Below are positions 1-7,926 of a DNA stretch of 54,552 nucleotides, in pieces. The stretch's first letter is position 1. Each line of letters starts with the position of its first letter. The stretch spans positions 1-54,552 of the forward strand of contig CAMJMR010000013.1 of assembly GCA_946407095.1 (NCBI GenBank), written 5' to 3'. A program made the position numbers and the translations under genes. The DNA comes from an uncultured Selenomonadales bacterium (GTDB lineage Bacteria > Bacillota > Negativicutes > Selenomonadales > Selenomonadaceae). The notes under the pieces were generated by a model. It ran no database searches, was not told the origin of the DNA, and saw only the letters and a program-made list of their open reading frames with translations.

Positions 1-47
1 TGCTTATATTTATGCAACTTTGTTTAGATTTTTATAAACAGTTTTGT
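1..47 (+). mobile_element. Probable right end of an IS5-like element (partial)
   Basis: The first bases resemble the right end of the complete IS at 36654-37467. Both have a CTyATATTTA stretch, a CTTTG-TTA stretch, and then TTTATnAACA matching the terminal inverted repeat. The similarity is partial, so this would be a related element and not the same one. It ends where the ZnuA-like reading frame stops making sense. The call rests on a short alignment made by eye. Confidence 0.35.
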
Positions 48-332
48 TGCCCATTCGTCCGATTCGCCGCCCACGTAAATGAAAACGTCGCAATCGGCAA
101 TCGTCATTATGTCCTGCGCGGACGGTTGGAAGCTGTGCAAGTCGACGCCCGAATCTCCAAGCAACGTCAAAGCAAAATGTTCGTCGCCGCCGATAATTTC
201 GCGCGTCCAGTCGTAAGCGGGGAAAATCGTCGCCACGACCTTCACCTTGTCCGAGGCGGGCTTATCGGTGCCGCAACCCGAAAAATTTATCGCCGTCAGC
301 AACGCGGCAAGCAAGACAAAAATTTTTTTCAT
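24..332 (-). pseudogene. ZnuA-like metal ABC transporter substrate-binding lipoprotein, truncated
   Basis: The product begins with a lipoprotein signal peptide (MKKIFVLLAALLTA, then lipobox FSGC) followed by the typical metal-binding cluster A-I start: VVATIFPAYDWTREIIGG, then LHSFQPSAQDI, whose His is the expected first metal ligand. Family members have about 300 residues and this frame ends after 102. The last residues (LFIKI) come from the IS-like sequence at the window edge, so about two thirds of the protein is missing. Such proteins capture Zn or Mn outside the membrane for an ABC permease. No permease or ATPase gene is visible because the window ends. The ATG start at 332 follows GAGG at a reasonable distance. 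The family call is good; the function of this copy is probably lost. Confidence 0.72.
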
Positions 333-377
333 GTCTTAACCTCTGAATCTGATTTTGCGCAAAAAAAATTCCGCGCA

Positions 378-477
378 GCCGCTTTAGAAGCGGCGGAACA
401 GATAGCGCGCCGTTGCTTGTTGACGATTTAAGCTAACCGCCGCGCCGGAACGAAATGCATGCGCATTTCTAGCCCGC
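378..477 (-). repeat. Modular intergenic palindromic repeat, copy 1
   Basis: Read on the minus strand it runs from GGGCTAGAAATGCGCATGC through GGCGCGGCGGTTAGC and GGCGCGCTATCTG to a hairpin GCCGCTTCTAAAGCGGC. It lies between the radical SAM gene and the ZnuA-like gene, pointing the same way as both. It is one of at least fifteen copies in the window. Confidence 0.8.
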
Positions 478-501
478 CACTTTAGACAGGCACGTTTTAC
501 G

Positions 502-3066
502 TCACACGTCCAAAAGGTTTTTGCCGGCGGCAAGCAGAGCCGTCCGATTAATTTTCGCTTCGACGAAGTCGGCGGGGAAGTCGAATCGCTCACGCAGGAT
601 TTTCAGCACTTCCGAAGGCTTGAGGCTCCCCTCCGCCGTGATTCGCGTCGAAAAAGTTATCAGCACTTCGCCGCCCGATAAAGTCACTTCGACGGGCGCG
701 GCGATATATTTTTTTGCGTCGAGTTCGCGGGTTTTCTTCGGCGTGATGCGCGTGAACGTTATCGAAGGTGCGGCGTTGAATTTTTGGGCGGCAAGCTGCG
801 CGGCGGGCAAAAGTTTTTCGTCGAAGGGCAAGCGAACTTCATAGCGCGACAGGTCGACAAGGGACATCACGGGCTTTGACTTCCCGCGCAACCTTTTCAG
901 CCGTAAAATCTCCGCGCCGACGGGCAGTTGGGCATTCAGCCGCTTTGCAACATCAAAGGCGTCAACGGGCTTTGTCAGCTCGAAGTCGACGTATTCGCAA
1001 TCACTGGTCACGCCGACGGCAAGCGCATTGGCGAACGAAACCTTCATGTGTGGATTGAAACCCTCGCTCCAGGCGGCAGGCAACTTAGCCCGAAGCAACG
1101 CCCGCATGAACAAGTTCATATAGTAAAGGTGGCTCAACACCGCAATTTCGTCGCCCTTGCGAATCTGCGCGCGGAATTTGGTAGGGACTAGGGACGAGGG
1201 ACTGGGGACTAGGGGATTGTTGGCGGGCGGCGGAAGTTTTTCCTTGGCGAAGTCGACGACGCCCGCGCCCAAATTCATGCAGACGCCGCAGCCCGTACAG
1301 CTCGTGCGTCGACAATCGCGGGTAGTTTCGCCCGCTTGAGACTTCTCCCACTCGGCAAGCAGAAAATTTTTGTCGACGCCGGGGGATGTGTGCTCCCACG
1401 GCAACGCCTCCCAAAAATCGCGCTCACGTCCGCTGTAGCTGTCGGGATTGACGTTGCAAGCCGCAAAAGCTTTGTCCCATGCGTCGGGCTTGAACAAATC
1501 AGACCAGCCGTCGAACTTCGCGCCGAACTTCCACGCCGCCTCAATCACCGCCGCCAATCGCCTGTCGCCGCGCGCCAACACACCTTCAAGCACCGACAGC
1601 CGCGCGTTGTGCCAGTTGTAGGTTATCGCCTTGTCGACGATTAAATTTTTCAAAAGCTGTTGCCGCCGCTCAAACTCCGCCGCCGAAATTTGTGCTGTCC
1701 ATTGAAACGGCGTCCACGGCTTGGGCACGAAGCACGACACGCTCACCGTAACTTTCACGTCGCGCCGATTCTTTATCGAGCGGTAAAGGTCGACAACCTT
1801 CCGCGCAAGGTCGGCAATGCCCGCAATGTCGTCGTCGGTTTCCGTCGGCAAGCCCATCATGAAATACAGCTTAACGGACTTCCAACCCTTGGCGAAGGCG
1901 GCCGCGCAGGCGTCAAGCAGATTTTTTTCGGTGACGTTCTTGTTAATCACGTCGCGCAGGCGTTGAGTGCCGGCTTCGGGCGCGAAGGTCAAGCCGCTCT
2001 TTCGGACGGTCTGCACGCGTTCGGCAAGGTCGATTGAAAAGCTGTCGATGCGCAGGCTCGGCAAGGAAAAGCTGACTTTCTCGTTGCGAAAGTCGCTTTG
2101 CAAGTCGTCAATCAAGCGGCTGAGGCAAGAGTAGTCGGCGGAGCTTAGCGAAGTCAACGAAATTTCATCCCAACCGCTCGCGTCAATCAATCGGCGGGCT
2201 TGGGCGCGGAGGGTTTCGGGTTTGCGCTCGCGGACGGGGCGATAAGTCATTCCCGCTTGACAGAAGCGGCAACCGCGCGAACAGCCTCTGAACAGCTCAA
2301 GCATGGCTCTGTCGTGAACAATTTCCATAAACGGGACGACGGGCTTATCGACGGAGGGCGTTGCGTCAAAATTTTTCACGACTCGCTTAAGAATTTTTTT
2401 CGGCGCACCGTCAAGGACTTGCAAGCCCAAAAACTTTTCGCCCGAATAACGCGGCTCGTAAAAGCTCGGAACGTAAATTCCGCCGATGTTCAGCAAAGAC
2501 TTGAGGAAGCCGCGCCGCCCGCCGACTTTGCCCGCCGCCTTCCACGCCGTGAACGCCTCGACGACTTCGCCGAAAACCTCCTCCGCCTCGCCGACGATAA
2601 AGAAGTCGAAGAACTCGGCAACGGGCTCGACGTTGTAGACGCAAGGACCGCCGCCGATTATAAAGGGCTCGTCATCTGCGCGGTCGACGCTGTGCAAGGG
2701 GATTTGCGCCAAGTCAAGCATGTTGAGGACGTTGGTGTAAATCATTTCGTATTGCAGGGAAAAGCCCCAAAAGTCGAAGTCGCGGACGCTATGCTTTGAC
2801 TCCAGCGCGAACAGCGGGCGGTTGTCATTGCGCAAAACTTCTTCTGCATCAGTCCACGGGGCGTAGACGCGTTCGCAAAGGGTATCTGCGCGGCGGTTGA
2901 GAATCGAATAAAGAATCGCCAAGCCCAAGTTGCTCATGCCGACTTCGTAAACATCGGGCAGGGCAAGGACGATTCGGCAAGCGGTCTCGTCGAAATTTTT
3001 CGTCACGCTGTTGAATTCGCCGCCCGTGTACCGCGCAGGCTTCGTAAGTTCAAAAAGATTTTTCAT
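502..3066 (-). CDS. Fused radical SAM / DUF2344 protein (TIGR03960-like)
   Basis: This 854-residue protein has an N-terminal half resembling B12-binding-type radical SAM enzymes, with the 4Fe-4S motif CSRGCRFCQAG near residue 260. Its C-terminal part, from about residue 635 (FRAQIRKGDEIAVLSHLYY), matches the DUF2344 domain. That order is the one known for the TIGR03960 fusion family, whose reaction is not established. A second Cys cluster (CRRTSCTGCGVC) lies before the linker and could bind another iron-sulfur centre. The linker holds a low-complexity Pro/Ser/Leu/Val stretch encoded by imperfect GGGACTA-type repeats near 1185-1222. The gene starts 8 bp after rodA, so the two are probably cotranscribed. 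In related genomes a ribonuclease G gene often follows; here a repeat and a broken gene follow instead. Confidence 0.88.
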   Translation of the reverse strand: MKNLFELTKPARYTGGEFNSVTKNFDETACRIVLALPDVYEVGMSNLGLAILYSILNRRADTLCERVYAPWTDAEEVLRNDNRPLFALESKHSVRDFDFWGFSLQYEMIYTNVLNMLDLAQIPLHSVDRADDEPFIIGGGPCVYNVEPVAEFFDFFIVGEAEEVFGEVVEAFTAWKAAGKVGGRRGFLKSLLNIGGIYVPSFYEPRYSGEKFLGLQVLDGAPKKILKRVVKNFDATPSVDKPVVPFMEIVHDRAMLELFRGCSRGCRFCQAGMTYRPVRERKPETLRAQARRLIDASGWDEISLTSLSSADYSCLSRLIDDLQSDFRNEKVSFSLPSLRIDSFSIDLAERVQTVRKSGLTFAPEAGTQRLRDVINKNVTEKNLLDACAAAFAKGWKSVKLYFMMGLPTETDDDIAGIADLARKVVDLYRSIKNRRDVKVTVSVSCFVPKPWTPFQWTAQISAAEFERRQQLLKNLIVDKAITYNWHNARLSVLEGVLARGDRRLAAVIEAAWKFGAKFDGWSDLFKPDAWDKAFAACNVNPDSYSGRERDFWEALPWEHTSPGVDKNFLLAEWEKSQAGETTRDCRRTSCTGCGVCMNLGAGVVDFAKEKLPPPANNPLVPSPSSLVPTKFRAQIRKGDEIAVLSHLYYMNLFMRALLRAKLPAAWSEGFNPHMKVSFANALAVGVTSDCEYVDFELTKPVDAFDVAKRLNAQLPVGAEILRLKRLRGKSKPVMSLVDLSRYEVRLPFDEKLLPAAQLAAQKFNAAPSITFTRITPKKTRELDAKKYIAAPVEVTLSGGEVLITFSTRITAEGSLKPSEVLKILRERFDFPADFVEAKINRTALLAAGKNLLDV

Positions 3067-3074
3067 ATCGTCAC

Positions 3075-4196
3075 CTAAAAGATAAATTTTTGTCGGTGCA
3101 TGTGGATGTTTAGCAGAATTGCTATCGCCAAAATGTTCGTCGTTAAGGAACTGATGCCGTAGCTCATAAGCGGCAACGGAATGCCCGTCACCGGCATAAT
3201 CCCCGTCGTCATGCCGACATTAACCAGCACGTGGAAGGCAAGCATTGACGTTATCCCGACGGCAAGCAGCCTCCCGAATACGTCGCTGGCGTCCTTGGCG
3301 ATTTGAATGCCGCGCCACAAAACAATCAGATACAACAGCAACAGCACGACCGCTCCGACAAAGCCCAGCTCCTCGCCGACGACCGCGAAAATAAAATCCG
3401 TATGGTTTTCGGGCAGGAAGTTCAGCTGACTCTGCGTGCCCTCGAATAAGCCTTTGCCGAACAGCATTCCCGACCCGATTGCGATTTTCGATTGGATGAT
3501 GTGGTAGCCGCTCCCCAACGGGTCAACATTCGGGTCAAGGAAAACCATTATGCGCATTTTCTGATAGTCCTTGAGGAACGGCCACAGCAACGGCATTGCC
3601 GCCATTCCAACGACCATTATCAGCGAAAAAATCCTCCAGGGCATTCCGCACGCTATCACCATGCCGAAGAATATCGCCATGAAGACAAGCGACGTGCCCA
3701 AGTCGGGCTGCTTCAAAACCAAAATGAACGGCAAGCCCACGTAGCCCGCGATTGGCAACAAGTCTTGAATCGTATTGAGTTTGCCCATGCGCTCTTCCAA
3801 AACCGACGCCAAGCAGATAATCATGATGAGCTTTGAGAACTCGGAAGGCTGAATGCTTATCGGTCCGATTTGAATCCAGCGTTGCGCGCCCAAGGCCGCG
3901 TGCCCGAAAAGCATTACCGCCAAAAGCATTATCAGGTTGAAGACGTAAAGCTTCTTGCCGTGTTGAGACAGCCCGCGATAATCGAAGTTCATGAAGAAAA
4001 TCGCCAGCACCGCATTGACCAGCGCGAAGAGCCCTTGACGTTGCACGTACCAAAATCGTTCTTCGCCCGGCGTGTTGATGTGCGTCGCGCTTGAAATTAT
4101 TACCAGCCCGTATATGACAATCGCCGCCGCCGCCAAAAGTAGCGGAAAATCTATTCGGCGGAGGAGGCGTTTGCTTTCCATGGAAAAAATCGCCAA
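3075..4196 (-). CDS. rodA: RodA, SEDS-family peptidoglycan glycosyltransferase
   Basis: A polytopic membrane protein with about ten hydrophobic segments and SEDS signatures: GSGMLFGKGLFEGTQSQL, LPENHTDFIFAVVGEELGF and, near the end, PLMSYGISS. RodA polymerises lipid II into glycan strands with a class B PBP during sidewall growth. RodA fits better than FtsW because of the shape genes in this window (mreBCD) and the RodA-like YGLVIISSAT start. The ATG-less upstream extension is unlikely: GGAGGTG sits five bases before a TTG at 4196, giving a protein beginning MAIFSMESKRLL. A downstream ATG (about 4181) lacks a binding site. No PBP2 gene is adjacent, which differs from the common mreBCD-mrdA-rodA layout. 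Confidence 0.93.
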   Translation of the reverse strand: MAIFSMESKRLLRRIDFPLLLAAAAIVIYGLVIISSATHINTPGEERFWYVQRQGLFALVNAVLAIFFMNFDYRGLSQHGKKLYVFNLIMLLAVMLFGHAALGAQRWIQIGPISIQPSEFSKLIMIICLASVLEERMGKLNTIQDLLPIAGYVGLPFILVLKQPDLGTSLVFMAIFFGMVIACGMPWRIFSLIMVVGMAAMPLLWPFLKDYQKMRIMVFLDPNVDPLGSGYHIIQSKIAIGSGMLFGKGLFEGTQSQLNFLPENHTDFIFAVVGEELGFVGAVVLLLLYLIVLWRGIQIAKDASDVFGRLLAVGITSMLAFHVLVNVGMTTGIMPVTGIPLPLMSYGISSLTTNILAIAILLNIHMHRQKFIF

Positions 4197-4278
4197 ATGT
4201 TTCACCTCCAAAAGTTTTTCGGAATACGCAATGCCTTTTCTGTCGACGTGAAAATTTTCCTGCCGACGATTATTTTTT

Positions 4279-4307
4279 TTGCAACGGGGAATGATAACTG
4301 CTATAAT
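4279..4307 (+). promoter_or_regulatory. Sigma-A-type promoter of tyrS
   Basis: TTGCAA, 17 bases, then a perfect TATAAT. The predicted start lies about 30 bases before tyrS. That leaves no room for a T-box leader, although tyrS is often T-box controlled in Bacillota. Confidence 0.7.
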
Positions 4308-4348
4308 CGGCGCGTCAACGCTAAAAAATTTTTATGGAGGCGAGTTTG

Positions 4349-5557
4349 TTGACGGAAAACGTATTCGACACACTGACGGAGCGCGGGTTTATCGCGCAGT
4401 GCACCGACGCCGACGAAGTTAGGAAGTTGCTCGGCGAAAAGAAGGTCACGTTCTATATCGGCTTCGACCCGACGGCTGACAGCTTGCACGCGGGACATTT
4501 TATCGCACTTATGGCAATGGCTCACATGCAACGCGCGGGTCACCGTCCTATTTGTCTTGTGGGCGGCGGCACGGGCACGATTGGCGACCCTTCGGGACGC
4601 AGCGACTTGCGCAAGGTCATGACGGACGAAATTATCGAACACAACTGCGAATGCTTCAAGCGGCAAATGGCGCGCTTTATCGACTTCAGCGACGGCAAGG
4701 CTCTCATGGTCAACAACGGCGATTGGCTCCGCAAGCTCGGCTATATCGATTTGCTCCGCGAAGTCGGCGCGCACTTCACGGTTAATCGCATGCTCGCCGC
4801 CGAATGTTACAAGCAACGCTGGGACAAAGGCTTGACGTTTCTGGAATTCAACTACATGGTCATGCAAGCTTACGACTTTTACAAGCTCAACGGCGACTTT
4901 GATTGTATCCTGCAGATGGGCGGCGACGACCAATGGTCGAATATAATCGCGGGCGTCGAACTCACCAGGCGCAAGACGGGCAGAGCGGCTTACGGCTTGA
5001 CGAACAAACTTTTGCTGAAGTCCGACGGCTCGAAGATGGGCAAGACTGCCGGCGGCGCGTTGTGGCTCGACGAAAATAAAGTTTCGCCTTACGATTTCTA
5101 TCAGTATTGGCGCAACGTCGACGACGCGGACGTTAAGACTTGCCTGAGCCTGTTGACGTTCGTGCCCATGGATGAAGTCAATCGCCTGTCGAACTTGAAG
5201 GACGCCGAGATTAACGAGGCGAAAAAAGTTTTGGCTTACGAGGTCACGAAGCTGGTGCACGGCGAGGCGGCCGCCAAGCAGGCTCAACAATCGGCGGCTG
5301 AAATTTTCGCGGGACAGGGCTCCGATAACATTCCGACGGTTGAAGTCACCGAGGCGGTCGGCAAAAAGCTTTTGGACGTGCTGACTGCCGCGCAGATTGT
5401 CGAATCCAAATCTGAAGGGCGGCGGCTTATCGCGCAGAGCGGCTTAACGCTCAACGACGCCAAAGTTTCCGATGTCGATTACGTTTTGCAAGCCGACGAC
5501 TTCCCCGCCGTGATTCGCAAGGGCAAGAAAAAGTTTTACAAAGTGGTTAATGCCTGA
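4349..5557 (+). CDS. tyrS: Tyrosyl-tRNA synthetase
   Basis: It charges tRNA-Tyr with tyrosine. Class I features are visible: [15 protein letters not shown] carrying the HIGH-like HAGH, the tyrosine-binding [17 protein letters not shown], and SKMGKT as the KMSKS loop. A C-terminal S4 RNA-binding domain ([14 protein letters not shown]) follows at about residue 345. Length of about 400 is normal for TyrS. I chose TTG at 4349 because GGAGG ends eight bases before it and the product then begins [17 protein letters not shown] as in relatives; ATG at 4334 would overlap the binding site. The last 51 bases are duplicated downstream at 5670-5719, beyond a repeat element. Confidence 0.96.
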   Translation: MTENVFDTLTERGFIAQCTDADEVRKLLGEKKVTFYIGFDPTADSLHAGHFIALMAMAHMQRAGHRPICLVGGGTGTIGDPSGRSDLRKVMTDEIIEHNCECFKRQMARFIDFSDGKALMVNNGDWLRKLGYIDLLREVGAHFTVNRMLAAECYKQRWDKGLTFLEFNYMVMQAYDFYKLNGDFDCILQMGGDDQWSNIIAGVELTRRKTGRAAYGLTNKLLLKSDGSKMGKTAGGALWLDENKVSPYDFYQYWRNVDDADVKTCLSLLTFVPMDEVNRLSNLKDAEINEAKKVLAYEVTKLVHGEAAAKQAQQSAAEIFAGQGSDNIPTVEVTEAVGKKLLDVLTAAQIVESKSEGRRLIAQSGLTLNDAKVSDVDYVLQADDFPAVIRKGKKKFYKVVNA

Positions 5558-5571
5558 CTGCGACGACGAGC

Positions 5572-5667
5572 GGGCTAGCAATGCGCATGCATTTCGTATC
5601 GGCGCGGGCTGTCGGCTGAAAATGTCGAACGGCACGGCGCGCTTACTGGATGCAACGTCACGTTGCC
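5572..5667 (+). repeat. Modular intergenic repeat, copy 2 (between tyrS and its duplicated tail)
   Basis: It starts GGGCTAGCAATGCGCATGC, contains GTATCGGCGCGG and GGCGCGCTTACTGGATGC, and ends in the near-palindrome GCAACGTCACGTTGC. It points the same way as tyrS. Confidence 0.8.
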
Positions 5668-5668
5668 C

Positions 5669-5719
5669 TGCCGTCACTCGCAAGGGCAAGAAAAAATTTT
5701 ACAAAGTGGTGAACGCATG
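5669..5719 (+). repeat. Duplicate of the tyrS 3' end
   Basis: Forty-five of 51 bases match the end of tyrS (from GCCGTGATTCGCAAGG to the stop). In this copy the tail ends gaacgcATGA, so its stop codon overlaps the start of the next gene. This suggests that tyrS and that gene once overlapped by ATGA. Confidence 0.85.
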
Positions 5720-6307
5720 ATAAAAAATTTTTTCGCGGCGGTGATTGTTATGAGCTTGATGACGACGCCCGCGCAGGCAGCAGATTCGCGCGTCGAGGCG
5801 GCGGTGCAATGGGCGATTGAAATAGCCAACGACCCGATTCACGGCTACTCTCAAGGCGCGGAAAATGCTACGCCGTCCCGACCCTACACCGGCTCCCGCG
5901 AAGGTCCCGATTACGATTGCGCGTCGCTGGTCTATCACGCCTTCCAACACGCGGGCTTCGACATTATCGGTGCGTGGCACAAAAATCCCGCATACATGGC
6001 GCGCTACGGCGGCAGGCAATATTCGGGTGACGCCGACACGCTTTGGGCTGACTTGAAGACGCTGGGCGGTTGGCAAAAATTTTCGTGGTCTGAAGTGGCC
6101 GACAACCTTCAACGCGGCGATATTCTTTGCCGCCCGCAATTTCACGTTGCGATTTACAAGGGCGACGGCTTGACGGTGGAGGCTCGCGGCGTGAACAACC
6201 CGACGGGGCTCGGACGCTACGAAACGGGCGACCAGGGCGGCGAAATTGATTTTTATGACGCATACGGCAGAGGCTGGACGGAAGTTTACAGATACACAGG
6301 AGAATAA
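5717..6307 (+). CDS. Secreted NlpC/P60-like peptidoglycan amidase or hydrolase
   Basis: The protein starts with a signal peptide (MIKNFFAAVIVMSLMTTPAQAA) and is then about 175 residues long. YDCASLVYHAFQHAGFD presents a Cys like the nucleophile of NlpC/P60 and Amidase_5 hydrolases. RGDILCR followed by FHVAIYKG supplies the expected His. It is therefore probably exported and cuts peptide bonds in peptidoglycan; the precise bond is not readable. It resembles phage-type amidases more than p60 proteins, but no other phage genes are nearby. The ATG at 5717 sits inside the copied tyrS tail, so its upstream region is former tyrS coding sequence. The signal peptide begins at this ATG, which rules out the longer upstream frame. 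Confidence 0.75.
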   Translation: MIKNFFAAVIVMSLMTTPAQAADSRVEAAVQWAIEIANDPIHGYSQGAENATPSRPYTGSREGPDYDCASLVYHAFQHAGFDIIGAWHKNPAYMARYGGRQYSGDADTLWADLKTLGGWQKFSWSEVADNLQRGDILCRPQFHVAIYKGDGLTVEARGVNNPTGLGRYETGDQGGEIDFYDAYGRGWTEVYRYTGE

Positions 6308-6545
6308 CTTATTAACAAGATTAGGACGAGTTGCAAGGTATGAGGGCGCGCACGGACGCGCGCCCGCCCGCGCTATTGAGCGTGACGCGAAATAAGCGGG
6401 CATGAGCGGCTTCGGGTTGCGCGGGCACTTCGGCAGTGGTCGGTAGGACGCCTTTTTCTTTGCAACTTTCTTTTGGGCGTAGCAAAAGAAAGTTGGTTCT
6501 AAAACTTAAAGCCATTGAGCCGACAAGCCAATTCATTTACACATA
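6308..6545 (+). repeat. MITE-like element, copy A
   Basis: It contains GGGCGCGCACGGACGCGCGCCC and a hairpin CAACTTTCTTTT / AAAAGAAAGTTG with a short loop. Its ends, TTATTAACAAGATT and CAATTCATTTACA, are diverged forms of the terminal inverted repeat seen at 16993-17249. Bases before and after it (TTTACAGATACACAGG and TTTACACATATACAGG) are near copies, so an imperfect flank duplication is possible. Confidence 0.65.
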
Positions 6546-6564
6546 TACAGGGGAGGCAAAATAA

Positions 6565-7293
6565 ATGTCAGGACATTCCAAATGGGCTACGATTAAACGC
6601 AAGAAAGGTGCCAACGACGCCATTCGCGGAGCCATGACGACTAAGATAAGCCGCGAAATTACAATCGCCGTGAAAATGGGCGGCGCGGACCCCACGGGCA
6701 ACATGCGCCTAAAGCTCGCGCTGTCGAAGGCAAAATCCAACAACGTCACGAAGGAAAACATCAATCGCGCGATTCAAAAGGGTTTGGGCGCGTCCGACAC
6801 TTCCAACTACGAAGAGATAACCTACGAAGGCTACGGCCCCGGCGGCGCGGCTCTCATGATTGACATCCTCACCGACAATCGCAATCGGACGGCGGCGAAC
6901 ATTCGTCACATTTTCAGCAAACACGGCGGCAACCTCGGCGAAAACGGCTGCGTCGCGTGGATGTTCAAAAAAAAGGCGGTCTTCGTCGTCGACAAGGAAA
7001 CCTTTGACGATGAAGACGCGCTGATGGAAATTGCCATGGACGCGGGCGCGGAGGACTTCGCGGCGGAGGATGATTCTTTCGAGATAACCGCCGACCCCGA
7101 AGACTTCAACGCCATTGAAGCGGCTCTGGCGGAAAAGGGCATTGAGACTGCCTCCGCCGAAATTACGCAGGTGCCCGACACGACCGTTGCGCTCGCCGAC
7201 AAGGACGCCGAAAAAATGCAAAAGCTCCTTGACGCCCTGGACGAAGACGACGACGTTCAGAACGTCTACGGCAATTACGAATTCTCCGATTAA
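6565..7293 (+). CDS. yebC: YebC/PmpR family protein
   Basis: A 242-residue protein with the family opening MSGHSKWATIKRKKGANDA, the conserved TKISREITIAVKMGG, and YEGYGPGGAALMI in the middle. Family members act as translation factors that help ribosomes through polyproline-like stalls or as DNA-binding regulators; which applies here cannot be read from sequence. Length is typical. GGGGAGG lies upstream of the ATG. Its stop codon touches the ruvC start, a common yebC-ruvC arrangement in Bacillota that implies one transcript. Confidence 0.95.
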   Translation: MSGHSKWATIKRKKGANDAIRGAMTTKISREITIAVKMGGADPTGNMRLKLALSKAKSNNVTKENINRAIQKGLGASDTSNYEEITYEGYGPGGAALMIDILTDNRNRTAANIRHIFSKHGGNLGENGCVAWMFKKKAVFVVDKETFDDEDALMEIAMDAGAEDFAAEDDSFEITADPEDFNAIEAALAEKGIETASAEITQVPDTTVALADKDAEKMQKLLDALDEDDDVQNVYGNYEFSD

Positions 7294-7788
7294 ATGACAG
7301 CTTTAGGGATTGACCCGGGCTCGGCGATTTGCGGCTACGGTTTCGTCGAGGCGGTTGGCGGGCAAGTCGTTGCAAAAAATTTCGGCGTGATAACCACCAG
7401 CCCTAAGGCTCGCATGCAAGACCGCCTGCTTAAGATTCACACCGAACTTGACGCGCTGATTAAAGCCTTTCAACCGCAAATCATGGGCATTGAGAAACTT
7501 TTTTTCGGCAAGAACGCCACGACCGCCATTCCCGTCGGGCAAGCGCGCGGTGTCGTCCTGCTGTGCGCCGCGCAAAATAATCTTGACATAATCGAGATAA
7601 CGCCCAACGAAGTCAAGCAATCGGTCACGGGCTACGGCGGCGCGGACAAGGCGCAAGTCATCTACATGGTCACGAAGCTTTTAAACCTGCCCGAACCCCC
7701 TAAGCCCGACGATGCCGCCGACGCTTTGGCCATTGCCATTGCCGCCGCCTACGATGCGAATTCTTTTGCGCGACGGAACAATCTTTGA
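7294..7788 (+). CDS. ruvC: Crossover junction endodeoxyribonuclease RuvC
   Basis: RuvC cuts Holliday junctions symmetrically at the end of homologous recombination. The acidic catalytic residues are in place: Asp in ALGIDPGSAICGYG at the N-terminus, Glu in GIEKLFFGKNATTA near residue 66, and the Asp pair in KPDDAADALAIAIA near the end. The length of 164 matches the family. It follows yebC without a gap. ruvA and ruvB are not downstream; instead a rho-independent terminator closes the unit, so the RuvAB motor must be encoded elsewhere. Confidence 0.95.
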   Translation: MTALGIDPGSAICGYGFVEAVGGQVVAKNFGVITTSPKARMQDRLLKIHTELDALIKAFQPQIMGIEKLFFGKNATTAIPVGQARGVVLLCAAQNNLDIIEITPNEVKQSVTGYGGADKAQVIYMVTKLLNLPEPPKPDDAADALAIAIAAAYDANSFARRNNL

Positions 7789-7798
7789 CTTAATTTCC

Positions 7799-7828
7799 AC
7801 TCGGCTGAAGGCAGTCGAGTTTTTTTTG
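7799..7828 (+). terminator. Rho-independent terminator after ruvC
   Basis: A nine-pair stem ACTCGGCTG / CAGTCGAGT (one G-T pair) with a four-base loop is followed by eight T residues. Confidence 0.85.
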
Positions 7829-7856
7829 CCTTGAGTTAAGGCTTTGCGGGCGTTTA

Positions 7857-7885
7857 TTGACAAAAAAGTTTCGGCACAATAAAAT
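7857..7885 (+). promoter_or_regulatory. Sigma-A-type promoter of the aldehyde dehydrogenase gene
   Basis: A perfect TTGACA, 17 bases, then TAAAAT, about 40 bases before the start codon. Confidence 0.75.
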
Positions 7886-7926
7886 CGCCACATAAAAAAA
7901 GTTACAGCCGGAAAGGTTTGGTGGCT

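Noticed and set aside
12..431. Plus-strand frame from the window start over the ZnuA-like gene
   Set aside because: Only its first codons may belong to an IS transposase; the rest is the mirror of the ZnuA-like gene and a repeat.
4197..4348. T-box or riboswitch upstream of tyrS
   Set aside because: The promoter lies too close to the start (about 30-bp leader), and no T-box AGGGTGG motif is visible.
4301..5290. Long antisense frame (329 codons) over tyrS
   Set aside because: It lies opposite a well-supported gene. High codon bias at third positions commonly creates such mirror frames, and it lacks a binding site or recognisable motif.
5717..6307. Prophage based on a phage-type amidase
   Set aside because: No other phage gene (terminase, capsid, holin, integrase) is present; neighbours are housekeeping genes.
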